Positions 8,801-16,565 are shown, counted from the stretch's first letter. The stretch: DNA of 29,136 nucleotides from an uncultured Flavobacteriaceae bacterium (GCA_937901915.1 CALGUD010000120.1:1-29136), one strand, 5' to 3'. Numbers and translations are program-made. The notes: a model not told the origin generated them from the letters alone.

Positions 8801-9652
8801 GTTCTCATCAAGCAAGGAATTACCGTCATTATTTGAATAACCATCGGTAGCAGAATTGAGAAATATGATTTCATCATTATTTGGTATCAACTCCATAGTA
8901 AGGGAAAGCTCCCGTTCATAAATTCCATTTACCCGGGTCATAGTCACATTCATTGCATCTAAAACAGCGGCAATTTTCTGCGCATCTGTACCTCCTGAAA
9001 TTCCTGCCTGGTTAATATGGAATTGTGCATACTCGCCAGTACATGCTAATGCTAACCTATAAGTTCTTAAAAGGCCGTCATCGGGCCCTCTTAATGCGGT
9101 TTCTGTTTTGTTTTTTACTTCTTCAAATGTTTTATCTTCATTAAACGAACATTGAAAATTTTTTGCTTCAAATGCTTTTTTAGATGCCAAAAAATACTCA
9201 TTTTCAACTCCTTTTTCAGGATTTATATAATACACATCGTTATTAAAAAAAATCATTCCATAAAAACCGGAAATCCCCACACTGAAGCGTATTGTATTTA
9301 GCGGATTTTTAATAGATTTTGCGTAGTAAGATTTAATATCCGGATACTTGGAAGCCAGTTCTTCTGCCAGGACAGAGTGTTCAAAAACATTAAATACCTC
9401 TTTTGATCCATCCGGCATTGGAAAATTTATCAAATTTTTCCGGGATTTATTTTGGGTGTTTCTTTTGGGTACTTGACTTAAAAATTTTTTAAATGCATTA
9501 ACATCTAAATTATATATAGCTTTCTTAGAGTTCGAGTTATTGATCATTTTGGCCTGGCTTTTGCTTTTCCATACCTCAATTTCCTGTGAATAACCAACAT
9601 TAAATATTAGAAAATTCACAAAAAGAATAACCAAAACTTTTAATTTCTTCAT
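5861..9652 (-). CDS. Secreted reprolysin-like metalloprotease, T9SS cargo
   Basis: Very large (1263 residues) secreted zinc protease. In order: signal peptide 1-22; propeptide to about 190; catalytic domain about 195-415 with HEMGHQFGASH (zinc ligands H343, H347, H353; catalytic E344) and a Met-turn in STIMGY (M378), i.e. a metzincin of the reprolysin/M12B type; PKD- and Fn3-like modules (about 425-650 and 760-846); a proprotein-convertase P-like domain about 855-990 (THTYVSDLIIELTSP, NLSGTWTLTVID); a calcium-binding thrombospondin-3-like run PDADDDGVPDVDDLCPG; and a type A T9SS sorting domain from about 1187 (ITAYPNPF) to the end. It is expected to be exported by Sec, then secreted or attached to the surface by the Por system. 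It is coupled by ATGA to the lipoprotein gene. Confidence 0.93.
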   Translation of the reverse strand: MKKLKVLVILFVNFLIFNVGYSQEIEVWKSKSQAKMINNSNSKKAIYNLDVNAFKKFLSQVPKRNTQNKSRKNLINFPMPDGSKEVFNVFEHSVLAEELASKYPDIKSYYAKSIKNPLNTIRFSVGISGFYGMIFFNNDVYYINPEKGVENEYFLASKKAFEAKNFQCSFNEDKTFEEVKNKTETALRGPDDGLLRTYRLALACTGEYAQFHINQAGISGGTDAQKIAAVLDAMNVTMTRVNGIYERELSLTMELIPNNDEIIFLNSATDGYSNNDGNSLLDENQNIIDDIIGLANYDIGHVFSTNGGGIAQLNSPCTSSKARGTTGLTSPIGDAFDIDFVCHEMGHQFGASHTFNNSCTGNRNNSTSVEPGSGSTIMGYAGICAPNVQSDADSYFHAVSIEQMWQNITNGNSDCAAIEVTGNDAPTANAGIDYIIPQSTPFVLEGIASDPNADVLTYNWEQIDTEVAPMSPEPTSTGGPMFRSLPPDTSPKRFFPSTASLLNNELSNTWEVLPAVSRELNFSFMVRDNNPSGGQTASDDIELTVDGNSGPFAITSQISAATFGAGDIITVTWDVANTNMAPVNTEFVDIYFVVEGDFENLILADQNAVNDGTHHISVPNGITSSAVRIMIKAVNNVYFTLNTADLTIQESDYILNFDSLEHTVCQPDDLVFNFTYNSFSGFNETITFSSADVPSGLNVSFNPSTADSDGESVQVTVSGTGSVAVGNNDFTIIANATTPGLTKSYPISFSVQSNTVSDPILASPADGAIDMDSDQVLTWNDDLNASSYEVQISEFSDFSVLFTDTPVISNSFLAQNLAYNTQYFWRVKTVNECGESSFSPSFNFTTKEVTCKSYANSKDIQISSDGSNTVFSIINIADQGVLESLTVNLNITHTYVSDLIIELTSPMGTKITLINEQCEGMQNINVTLDDDADNILCGVNPAISGTFSPEGFLSSFKGENLSGTWTLTVIDMWDQDGGSINSFGLNACIEGVFLPDADDDGVPDVDDLCPGSPPQTLVDIDGCPIFTLPADNFEMRIVDESCRVNNDGAIFIEAVQNHDYTATLSGPATVSENFNVQTEFSGLSAGDYTLCFTVDGESGFQQCYEITINEPEPLTVLSELDAENNTLQLSLEGGNIYTIELNGVVTLTTQDNISLQLENGPNSLSVKAEKECKGIYTEEFIISDKITAYPNPFYTDVIFSIGRFDKPVNFSVYSVTGEKVLNTTIQTDLRGEALLNLYHLQTGIYVVNIKGEGLNTTHKIIKQ

Positions 9653-9672
9653 TTCTAGTTATGTTAGGGTCG

Positions 9673-9702
9673 TAAATTTAACGAAATTTATATGGTTTAC
9701 AA
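9673..9702 (-). promoter_or_regulatory. Promoter of the metalloprotease-lipoprotein operon
   Basis: On the minus strand TTG (9702-9700) is followed after exactly 19 bases by TAAATTTA (9680-9673), a 7-of-8 match to TAnnTTTG, 20 bases upstream of the ATG at 9652. Spacing fits the Bacteroidota sigma factor consensus. Confidence 0.55.
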
Positions 9703-9801
9703 CTTCATAAGTTTGTTAAAAAAATTATTTAATGTAAAAGAAATAATTTTAAAATGCATTATTTTGCTAACTTAAATGTCTAACCTAAATCAACCCCTTA
9801 A

Positions 9802-10740
9802 GTGGTTATAAAGCGTAATCTTGAAGAAATTGAACAGCCGGATTTTTCAGTAGTAACAATCGGAACTTTTGATGGTGTACATCTTGGACATCAAAAAATT
9901 ATAAAGAGGTTAGTTGAAAGTGCCCGAGCCAACGATTTCAAATCGACCATTCTTACTTTTTTTCCTCATCCACGAATGGTTTTACAACAAGATAACAACT
10001 TAAAATTGATAAATACTATTGAAGAAAAAATTGATATACTGCAAAAATCCGGTCTGGACCAACTTGTAATTCATCCCTTTACTATAGAATTTTCCCGTTT
10101 AAGTGCCCAGGAATATGTAAAAGAAGTATTAGTAGCCAAATTAAATGTAAAAAAAGTAATTATTGGTTATGATCACAGGTTTGGCAGAAACAGGACTGCT
10201 ACTATTAAAGAGTTAAGGGAGTTTTCAGAAACTTATAATTTTGAAGTTGAAGAAATAACCGCAAAAGAAATTGATGAAGTTTCCATAAGTTCAACTAAAA
10301 TCAGAAAAGCCCTGGTAGCCGGAAACATAACAAAGGCCAATATGTATTTGGGTTATGAGTTTATGCTTACCGGCACCATTACAAAAGGAAAAGGGCTGGG
10401 AAGACAAATTGAATTCCCTACGGCCAATCTTTATATTGAAGAACAGTATAAATTAGTTCCCAAAAACGGGGTTTATACCGTAAAAAGTTTTATCCATAAT
10501 AAAACGGTGTATGGGATGATGAATATTGGAATAAACCCAACAGTTGGCGGTACAGAAAAATCAATTGAGGTACATTTCTTTGATTTTAATGAAGATCTTT
10601 ACGGTAAAAAAATCCAATTAAATTTGTTAAAGAGGCAGCGTGATGAAAAACGTTTTGACTCTGTTGAAGCTTTAAAAGAACAATTATTTAAGGACAAAAA
10701 AACAGCCTTAAATTACATTGCCGGTATCAATGCTCAATAA
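9802..10740 (+). CDS. ribF: Bifunctional riboflavin kinase/FAD synthetase
   Basis: Converts riboflavin to FMN and FMN to FAD in the cytosol. Length of 312 residues is normal. The N-terminal FMN adenylyltransferase domain shows GTFDGVHLGHQK (21-32, with HLGH of the nucleotidyltransferase fold), GYDHRFGRNR (122-131) and SSTKIR (163-168). The C-terminal flavokinase shows GKGLGRQIEFPTANL (196-210) and NGVYTV. The start must be GTG at 9802, because a TAA stop directly precedes it in frame and no in-frame ATG occurs before the first motif. An imperfect -7 box (TTATTTTG) lies at 9759-9766. Its 3' end overlaps the next gene by 11 bases. Confidence 0.95.
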   Translation: MVIKRNLEEIEQPDFSVVTIGTFDGVHLGHQKIIKRLVESARANDFKSTILTFFPHPRMVLQQDNNLKLINTIEEKIDILQKSGLDQLVIHPFTIEFSRLSAQEYVKEVLVAKLNVKKVIIGYDHRFGRNRTATIKELREFSETYNFEVEEITAKEIDEVSISSTKIRKALVAGNITKANMYLGYEFMLTGTITKGKGLGRQIEFPTANLYIEEQYKLVPKNGVYTVKSFIHNKTVYGMMNIGINPTVGGTEKSIEVHFFDFNEDLYGKKIQLNLLKRQRDEKRFDSVEALKEQLFKDKKTALNYIAGINAQ

Positions 10741-12049
10741 ATTATTATTTAAACAGATTGATAACTCCTCATTAATAGTTTTTCGAATTATTTTTGGGTT
10801 ACTTATTGCTTTGGAATGTTTTGGAGCTATTTTTACCGGTTGGATATCTTACACACTTATAGAGCCAAAATTCACTTTTAATTTTATAGGATTAGACTTT
10901 CTACAACCATTGCCGGGTTCGGGAATGTATTTCTATTTTGCCATAATGGGCGTATGCGGCCTACTCGTAATGATTGGTTACAAATACAGGTGGAGTTTAG
11001 GGGTTTTCACTGTATTGTGGACATGTGTTTACTTAATGCAAAAAGCATCCTATAACAATCATTATTACCTATTAGTGTTAATATGCCTAATCATGTTGGT
11101 TTTACCAGCCAACAGGTATCATTCCGTTGATGCAAAGCAAAACCCGGAAATAAAAAGTATTTCCATGCCCGCATGGTGCAAATGGATTATTATTCTTCAA
11201 ATATGGATTGTGTATACCTATGCTGCAGTCGCCAAAATATATCCGGACTGGTTGAACCTCTCTGTTGCACAAACTCTTATGGAAGGTAAAAAAAATTATC
11301 CTATTATCGGGCCAATACTTCAACACAATTGGTTACATGCCTTTATTTCATATTCCGGGATTTTTTATGACCTTTTAATTGTACCGTTATTACTTTGGAA
11401 ACCTACACGTAAGATAGCTTTTGCTGGATCTGTTGTTTTTCATTTGTTTAATTCTATTGTATTTCAAATCGGGATTTTTCCATACCTGTCTTTAGCATTT
11501 ACATTATTCTTTTTTGAACCTGAAACTATCAGGAATATCTTTTTAAAGAAAAAACCCTTGTATGAAGGTGTAGAAATTAGTATCCCACCTTATAAAAAAC
11601 CGTTATTGATCCTTGCTTCAATTTACTTTGTTTTTCAAATAGCACTCCCGTTGCGACATTGGTTTTTTAAAGATGATGTTTTATGGACTGAAGAAGGGCA
11701 TCGATTAAGCTGGAGAATGATGTTACGAAGTAAATACGGACACATTTCTTTTAAGGTAGTAGATAAAAACACGAAAAAAGATACCATTATTTATCCCCGT
11801 AATTATTTATCTCCAAAGCAGTTCCGCATGGTGTCTACAAAACCCGACGTTATCTGGCAATTTGTGCAACGCCTTAAAAAAGAATACCAAAAGGAAGGCA
11901 GAGAAATTTCTGTTTATGCACACAGGAGCAAAGTAAGTGTAAATGGATCAGAATTACGCCCTTTTATTGACCCTCAGGTTGACCTGGCAGCAGAAAAATG
12001 GCATCACTTTAAACACCATAATTGGATTTTACCTTACGAAAAAGAATAA
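10730..12049 (+). CDS. Vitamin K-dependent gamma-carboxylase-like (HTTM) membrane protein
   Basis: Polytopic inner-membrane protein of 439 residues of the HTTM/VKGC family. Membrane segments lie at about 16-36, 68-84, 88-104, 112-126, 152-169, 206-223, 228-262 and 291-309. Similarity to human GGCX runs beyond the membrane core: YNNHYYL (108-114) parallels GGCX WNNHSYL, AVAKIYPDW (166-174) parallels the GVKKLDADW region holding the catalytic Lys218, and SWRMM (327-331) parallels SWDMM. So the Lys (K169) and His (H111) equivalents are kept. The C-terminal 130 residues are a soluble domain. The ATG at 10730 overlaps ribF by 11 bases, so it is probably translationally coupled; an upstream TTG at 10718 is less likely. 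The true reaction and substrate are unknown. Confidence 0.88.
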   Translation: MLNKLLFKQIDNSSLIVFRIIFGLLIALECFGAIFTGWISYTLIEPKFTFNFIGLDFLQPLPGSGMYFYFAIMGVCGLLVMIGYKYRWSLGVFTVLWTCVYLMQKASYNNHYYLLVLICLIMLVLPANRYHSVDAKQNPEIKSISMPAWCKWIIILQIWIVYTYAAVAKIYPDWLNLSVAQTLMEGKKNYPIIGPILQHNWLHAFISYSGIFYDLLIVPLLLWKPTRKIAFAGSVVFHLFNSIVFQIGIFPYLSLAFTLFFFEPETIRNIFLKKKPLYEGVEISIPPYKKPLLILASIYFVFQIALPLRHWFFKDDVLWTEEGHRLSWRMMLRSKYGHISFKVVDKNTKKDTIIYPRNYLSPKQFRMVSTKPDVIWQFVQRLKKEYQKEGREISVYAHRSKVSVNGSELRPFIDPQVDLAAEKWHHFKHHNWILPYEKE

Positions 12050-12058
12050 TTATATCCA

Positions 12059-12088
12059 TTGGTTATATTCGTATTTACTGTAAATTTG
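12059..12088 (+). promoter_or_regulatory. Consensus Bacteroidota promoter for serS
   Basis: TTG (12059-12061), exactly 19 bases, then TAAATTTG (12081-12088). This matches the -33/-7 consensus fully and lies 19 bases before the serS ATG, starting 10 bases after the preceding stop codon. Confidence 0.75.
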
Positions 12089-12107
12089 CCAACTGAAAAT
12101 AGCCTTT

Positions 12108-13379
12108 ATGTTACAAATACAATTTATCAGAGAAAATAAAGAACAGACTATCAAAGCTCTGGCAAAACGTAATTTTAGTGCCAACGATCTTATAGCTCAG
12201 GTAATTTCAACAGATGAAGAGCGCAGGAAAATCCAGGCGGAATTAGATACTATATTGGCTGAATCCAATAAACTTTCCAAAGAAATCGGCGGATTGTTTA
12301 AAAGTGGCGAACACAAAAAAGCTAATGAATTAAAAGCTAAAACCGGACACTTAAAAGAGTCATCTAAAGAGTTAAGTGATAAGCTTAATGAAACGGTACT
12401 GGCTTTAAATGAATTATTGTACAAAATCCCCAACATCCCTAATGAATTGGTGCCAGCAGGCAATAGCGAAAATGATAACGAAGAAATTTATAAGGAAGGT
12501 GATATACCCCAACTTGATAATGAGGCATTACCACACTGGGAACTGGCAAAAAAATACGATATTATAGATTTTGACCTGGGAGCAAAAATTACCGGGGCAG
12601 GTTTTCCGGTGTATAAAGGTAAAGGAGCAAGGTTGCAACGCGCTTTAATTGCATATTTTTTAGATAAAAACACAGAAGCAGGATATAAGGAATACCAGGT
12701 TCCACACCTTGTTAATGAAACCTCAGGGTATGGTACCGGCCAATTACCTGACAAGGAAGGGCAAATGTACCATGTCACTGCTGATGACCTTTATCTTATT
12801 CCAACTTCGGAAGTTCCGGTTACAAATCTTTTCAGGGATGAAATTTTAAATGAATCAGATTTTCCGATATGCTGCACAGCTTATACCCCTTGTTTCAGAA
12901 GGGAAGCCGGAAGTTATGGAGCACATGTACGCGGATTAAACAGATTGCATCAATTTGACAAAGTAGAAATAGTACGTATTGAACATCCTGATAAATCCTA
13001 TGAAGCCCTGAATGGTATGGTAGAACATGTTAAAGCCATTCTTCGGGAGTTAAAACTCCCTTTTAGGATATTAAAACTTTGTGGGGGCGACCTCGGATTT
13101 ACATCAGCACTTACGTTTGACTTTGAAGTGTTTTCCACCGCACAGGACCGTTGGCTGGAAATAAGTTCTGTATCTAATTTTGAAACTTTTCAGGCAAACA
13201 GGTTAAAACTTCGTTTTAAAGATAGTAATGGTAAAATGCAATTAGCTCATACTTTAAATGGCAGTTCATTAGCCCTGCCAAGAGTTTTAGCAGGTATACT
13301 TGAAAATTACCAGGTTAAAGACGGTATTAAGATCCCGGAAGCTTTGGTGCCATACACAGGGTTTGATATGATCTCATAA
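12108..13379 (+). CDS. serS: Seryl-tRNA synthetase
   Basis: Class II aminoacyl-tRNA synthetase that charges tRNA-Ser, 423 residues, normal length. The N-terminal antiparallel coiled-coil arm that contacts the long variable arm of tRNA-Ser spans about 25-105. The catalytic domain carries motif 1 around GKGARLQRALIAYFLDKN, motif 2 FRREAGSYGAHVRGLNRLHQ (about 263-282) with the ATP-binding Arg, and motif 3 NGSSLALPRVLAGILENYQ (about 384-402). PTSEVPVTN and the QFDKVEIV strand are also typical. It has its own consensus promoter in the gap after the carboxylase-like gene. Confidence 0.98.
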   Translation: MLQIQFIRENKEQTIKALAKRNFSANDLIAQVISTDEERRKIQAELDTILAESNKLSKEIGGLFKSGEHKKANELKAKTGHLKESSKELSDKLNETVLALNELLYKIPNIPNELVPAGNSENDNEEIYKEGDIPQLDNEALPHWELAKKYDIIDFDLGAKITGAGFPVYKGKGARLQRALIAYFLDKNTEAGYKEYQVPHLVNETSGYGTGQLPDKEGQMYHVTADDLYLIPTSEVPVTNLFRDEILNESDFPICCTAYTPCFRREAGSYGAHVRGLNRLHQFDKVEIVRIEHPDKSYEALNGMVEHVKAILRELKLPFRILKLCGGDLGFTSALTFDFEVFSTAQDRWLEISSVSNFETFQANRLKLRFKDSNGKMQLAHTLNGSSLALPRVLAGILENYQVKDGIKIPEALVPYTGFDMIS

Positions 13380-13422
13380 ACTATTTTAAGTATAGCTTAA
13401 CTTTTATTAAGCCTGTAAATAG

Positions 13423-13430
13423 TATATTTG
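13423..13430 (+). promoter_or_regulatory. -7 promoter element for the TPR-rsmA-mgtE run
   Basis: TATATTTG, an exact TAnnTTTG match, 14 bases before the ATG at 13445. The -33 position reads CTT rather than TTG. Confidence 0.5.
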
Positions 13431-13444
13431 ATAAAACACCTTAC

Positions 13445-15232
13445 ATGAAACACCTTTTTTTCATACTTCTGTTTATAGTATTCGCTGTTGGTTTTTCTCA
13501 GGAGGGAAAACTGGCAAAACAATACATGGATCAGGGCAATTATGAAAAAGCTGTGCTTTATTTTGAAAAGCTTTACGAAAAATACCCACTTAATACCAGC
13601 CATTTATTTTCCTTAACGTATTGCTATCAACAACTTGAAGAATATGAAAAAGCAGAAAAAGCACTGCTTTCATCCATAGAGAATACCAGGATCAACACCC
13701 CTTTGTTATACATTGAGCTTGGCTATAATTATATGCTTAAAGGCAATGAAAAAGAGGCCGAAAAAAATTATAAAATTGCTCTAAGTGCCATTAATGAAAA
13801 TGCTTCGTATGCATACGCTATCGGCAACGCTTTCAAAAAAAAATCGATACTCGATTACGCCGTTAAATCTTTTAAAACCGGGATGGAACTGAATCCTGAC
13901 CTTAACTTTAATTATGACCTTGCATATATATATGGGGAACTCGGAGATATGGAAAGTATGTATAGCACTTATCTGGACCTCATTGCACATCAGGACTCTT
14001 ATTTAGGGAATGTTCAGCGTAATATCGGAAGATTTATTTCAGACCAATCAACTTCTGAAAACAACCAGTTATTGAGAAAGTTGTTACTAAAACGCGCACA
14101 AACCGATCCTAATATTACATGGAACCAATTCCTAAGCTGGTTATTTATTCAGCAAAAGCAGTATGAAAGTGCTTTTACCCAGGAAAAAGCAATTTTTAAG
14201 AGAGCCGAAGAACCTTCGCTTGAAAGAATTGTTGATTTAGGATTAATTGCAATGGAAGATGATGACATGGAAACAGCCCGGAAAATATTTAGTTATATTA
14301 TAGAAACCACAAATAATCCTGAATTGGTTATTCAAAGTCATTTATATATTATAGATATTGAACTGGGTGAAGAAACAGCAAATAAAAAGAATGACGTTGA
14401 AGAAAAATTTGCTTCTCTGCTCAATGAATTTGGATATACTGCCGAGACAATTAACTTACAAATAGCATATGCTAACTTTTTAGCATTTCACAAAGGTGAA
14501 AACAAAAAAGCGGAAGATCTTCTGAAGACTATATTAAATAAATCCCTGAACAGGTATGATGAAGCCAATGTAAAAATGGCGCTGGGGGATATTTTAGTTT
14601 ATAACGAAAAATTTAATCAGGCACTCATTTACTATTCCCAGATACAAAAACTCCTCAAAAATGATGTAATAGCACAAACTGCCCGCTTTAAAGTTGCGCA
14701 AACCAGCTTCTATAAAGGTGATTTTGACTGGGCTGAGAATCAGTTAAAAGTTTTAAAAGCATCAACTTCCCAACTTATTGCCAATGATGCATTAGAACTG
14801 AAACTGCTTATCTCAGATAATTCTTTAGAAGATTCCACCCAAACTGCATTAAAAATTTATGCAAAGGCCGACTTGCTTTCATACCAAAAGAAAAATGATG
14901 AAGCCATTGAATTACTTAACGAAATCCTTATAAACCATAAAGGGGAAAGCATTGAAGATGAAGCATTACTTAAACAAGCGAGGCTTTTGGAAAAGAAAAA
15001 AAAGTATGATGAAGCAAGGCTAAACTATATAAAAATCATTGAATTTTTCGGAACCGGTATTTTGGCAGATGATGCTATTTTTAATCTGGCTGAACTTTAT
15101 AATGATCATTTAAACGACCCCGATAAAGCCAAAGAGTTATATGAAAAAATTATTTTCAATCACTCAGATAGCATTTACTTTGTAGAAGCCAGGAAAAAAT
15201 ACCGTATGCTCAGGGGCGATGCCATTAATTAA
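13445..15232 (+). CDS. TPR-repeat periplasmic or envelope protein
   Basis: 595 residues. A signal peptide (MKHLFFILLFIVFAVGFSQ) is followed by tetratricopeptide-like helical repeats along nearly the whole length: clear units include QYMDQGNYEKAVLYFEKLYE (residues about 26-45), EYEKAEKALLSSI, GNEKEAEKNYKIAL, EKFNQALIYYSQI, KKYDEARLNYIKII and DPDKAKELYEKII. There are no catalytic motifs. It probably acts as a protein-binding scaffold in the periplasm or at a membrane. It lies 24 bases before the DUF4286 gene and heads a run of small housekeeping genes (DUF4286, rsmA, mgtE). The partner cannot be inferred from the sequence. Confidence 0.88.
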   Translation: MKHLFFILLFIVFAVGFSQEGKLAKQYMDQGNYEKAVLYFEKLYEKYPLNTSHLFSLTYCYQQLEEYEKAEKALLSSIENTRINTPLLYIELGYNYMLKGNEKEAEKNYKIALSAINENASYAYAIGNAFKKKSILDYAVKSFKTGMELNPDLNFNYDLAYIYGELGDMESMYSTYLDLIAHQDSYLGNVQRNIGRFISDQSTSENNQLLRKLLLKRAQTDPNITWNQFLSWLFIQQKQYESAFTQEKAIFKRAEEPSLERIVDLGLIAMEDDDMETARKIFSYIIETTNNPELVIQSHLYIIDIELGEETANKKNDVEEKFASLLNEFGYTAETINLQIAYANFLAFHKGENKKAEDLLKTILNKSLNRYDEANVKMALGDILVYNEKFNQALIYYSQIQKLLKNDVIAQTARFKVAQTSFYKGDFDWAENQLKVLKASTSQLIANDALELKLLISDNSLEDSTQTALKIYAKADLLSYQKKNDEAIELLNEILINHKGESIEDEALLKQARLLEKKKKYDEARLNYIKIIEFFGTGILADDAIFNLAELYNDHLNDPDKAKELYEKIIFNHSDSIYFVEARKKYRMLRGDAIN

Positions 15233-15256
15233 TCGTCTAATATCTCACATTTAAAT

Positions 15257-15568
15257 ATGTATATATACAACGTAACAAGCAATGTTGATAAATCTGTCCA
15301 CGACAAATGGTTAAAATGGATGAAAGAAGAGCATATCCCCGAAATGCTTTCTACCGGTAAATTTACACATGCAAGAATAATAAAAGTACTGGTAGAAGAA
15401 GAAATGGGTGGAACAACGTATTCCGTACAATATTATACGAATAGCAAACAAGCACTTCAAAAATATTATATGGAAGATGCCGAAAGGCTCCGCAATCAGG
15501 TATTAACCCTTTTTGCCGATAAAATCCTTTCATTCAGAACAGAACTGGAAATAATAAGTGAACATTAG
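15257..15568 (+). CDS. DUF4286 family protein
   Basis: Cytosolic protein of 103 residues, matching the DUF4286 family common in Bacteroidota: MYIYNVTSNVDKSVHDKWL at the start, EEHIPEMLSTGKFTHARI, and a C-terminal FADKILSFRTELEII strand. The pattern of short strands and helices suggests a ferredoxin-like alpha/beta fold, as in dimeric alpha-beta barrel proteins. It has no obvious active-site residues. It sits between the TPR protein (24 bases) and rsmA (44 bases), so it is likely cotranscribed with them. Function is unknown. Confidence 0.85.
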   Translation: MYIYNVTSNVDKSVHDKWLKWMKEEHIPEMLSTGKFTHARIIKVLVEEEMGGTTYSVQYYTNSKQALQKYYMEDAERLRNQVLTLFADKILSFRTELEIISEH

Positions 15569-15612
15569 GTCACACTACAAACCTTTCATGGAAAGATGAA
15601 GAATATAGTTAA

Positions 15613-16476
15613 ATGAAAAAGAAAAAATATAAAACTCCCGGTACCTCTTCAGAACAAGTTCCAAACATACGGCAAAACGGCGAAACAGTACGTGCAAAAA
15701 AGCACCTGGGGCAACATTTTTTGAAAGATGAAAGTATTGCGGAAAAAATTGCGGATTCACTTACACTGGAGGGATATAACAATATTCTGGAGGTAGGTCC
15801 GGGAATGGGAGTTTTAACAAAATACCTATTACAAAAACCAGTTACATTATATGCAATTGAAGTAGATAAAGAATCGATAACATATTTAAATTCAGAATTT
15901 AATACTCAAATTCCGGCTGAAACCGAGGCAAAACTAAATATCCTGGAAGGAGATTTTTTGCATTATAATATTGCGGAAATATTTAAAGATGAGCCTTTTG
16001 CCATCATTGGCAATTTTCCTTACAACATTTCATCCCAGATTGTTTTTAAAATGATTGAAATGCGTAACCAGGTTCCCGAATTAGCGGGGATGTTCCAAAA
16101 AGAAGTTGCTGTCAGGATATGCCAGAAAGAAGGGAGTAAAGCATACGGTATAATTTCTGTTCTCGTACAGGCATTTTATAATGCCGAATTTCTGTTTGAA
16201 GTATCCGAAAAAGTATTCAATCCACCCCCAAAAGTAAAAAGCGGTGTTATCAGGCTAAGGAGAAAAGAAAATCATTTTTTACCTTGTGATGAAAAACTTT
16301 TCTTTAAAGTTGTAAAAATGGCTTTTCAACAACGCCGGAAAACACTTCGTAATAGTTTAAAAACACTCAATCTCTCCGATAATTTAAAAGAAGGTACTAT
16401 CTTTGGAAAACGTCCGGAACAATTAAGTGTTGAGGAATTTATAGCCCTCACAAATAAAATTGAGAAAGACCTTTAA
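15613..16476 (+). CDS. rsmA: 16S rRNA dimethyladenosine transferase
   Basis: RsmA/KsgA dimethylates the two adjacent adenines in the 3' hairpin of 16S rRNA during late small-subunit assembly. 287 residues. Signatures: KKHLGQHFLKDE (29-40), SAM-binding LEVGPGMGVLT (59-69), acidic E83 in AIEVDK, EGDF (112-115), the catalytic NFPY (134-137), and a C-terminal helical domain with AFQQRRKTLRNSLK. About 26 residues, basic at the very start, precede the usual family start; no internal ATG lies before the first motif, so I keep the ATG at 15613. It is followed by mgtE after 89 bases. Confidence 0.97.
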   Translation: MKKKKYKTPGTSSEQVPNIRQNGETVRAKKHLGQHFLKDESIAEKIADSLTLEGYNNILEVGPGMGVLTKYLLQKPVTLYAIEVDKESITYLNSEFNTQIPAETEAKLNILEGDFLHYNIAEIFKDEPFAIIGNFPYNISSQIVFKMIEMRNQVPELAGMFQKEVAVRICQKEGSKAYGIISVLVQAFYNAEFLFEVSEKVFNPPPKVKSGVIRLRRKENHFLPCDEKLFFKVVKMAFQQRRKTLRNSLKTLNLSDNLKEGTIFGKRPEQLSVEEFIALTNKIEKDL

Positions 16477-16565
16477 CTATGAAGATGAGTTAAGAGTTAT
16501 AGTGGTGAGCTAATTGAGTAAATAAAACTCCCTCTTTACACTTTTAATACTAAACTCTGTAAAAA

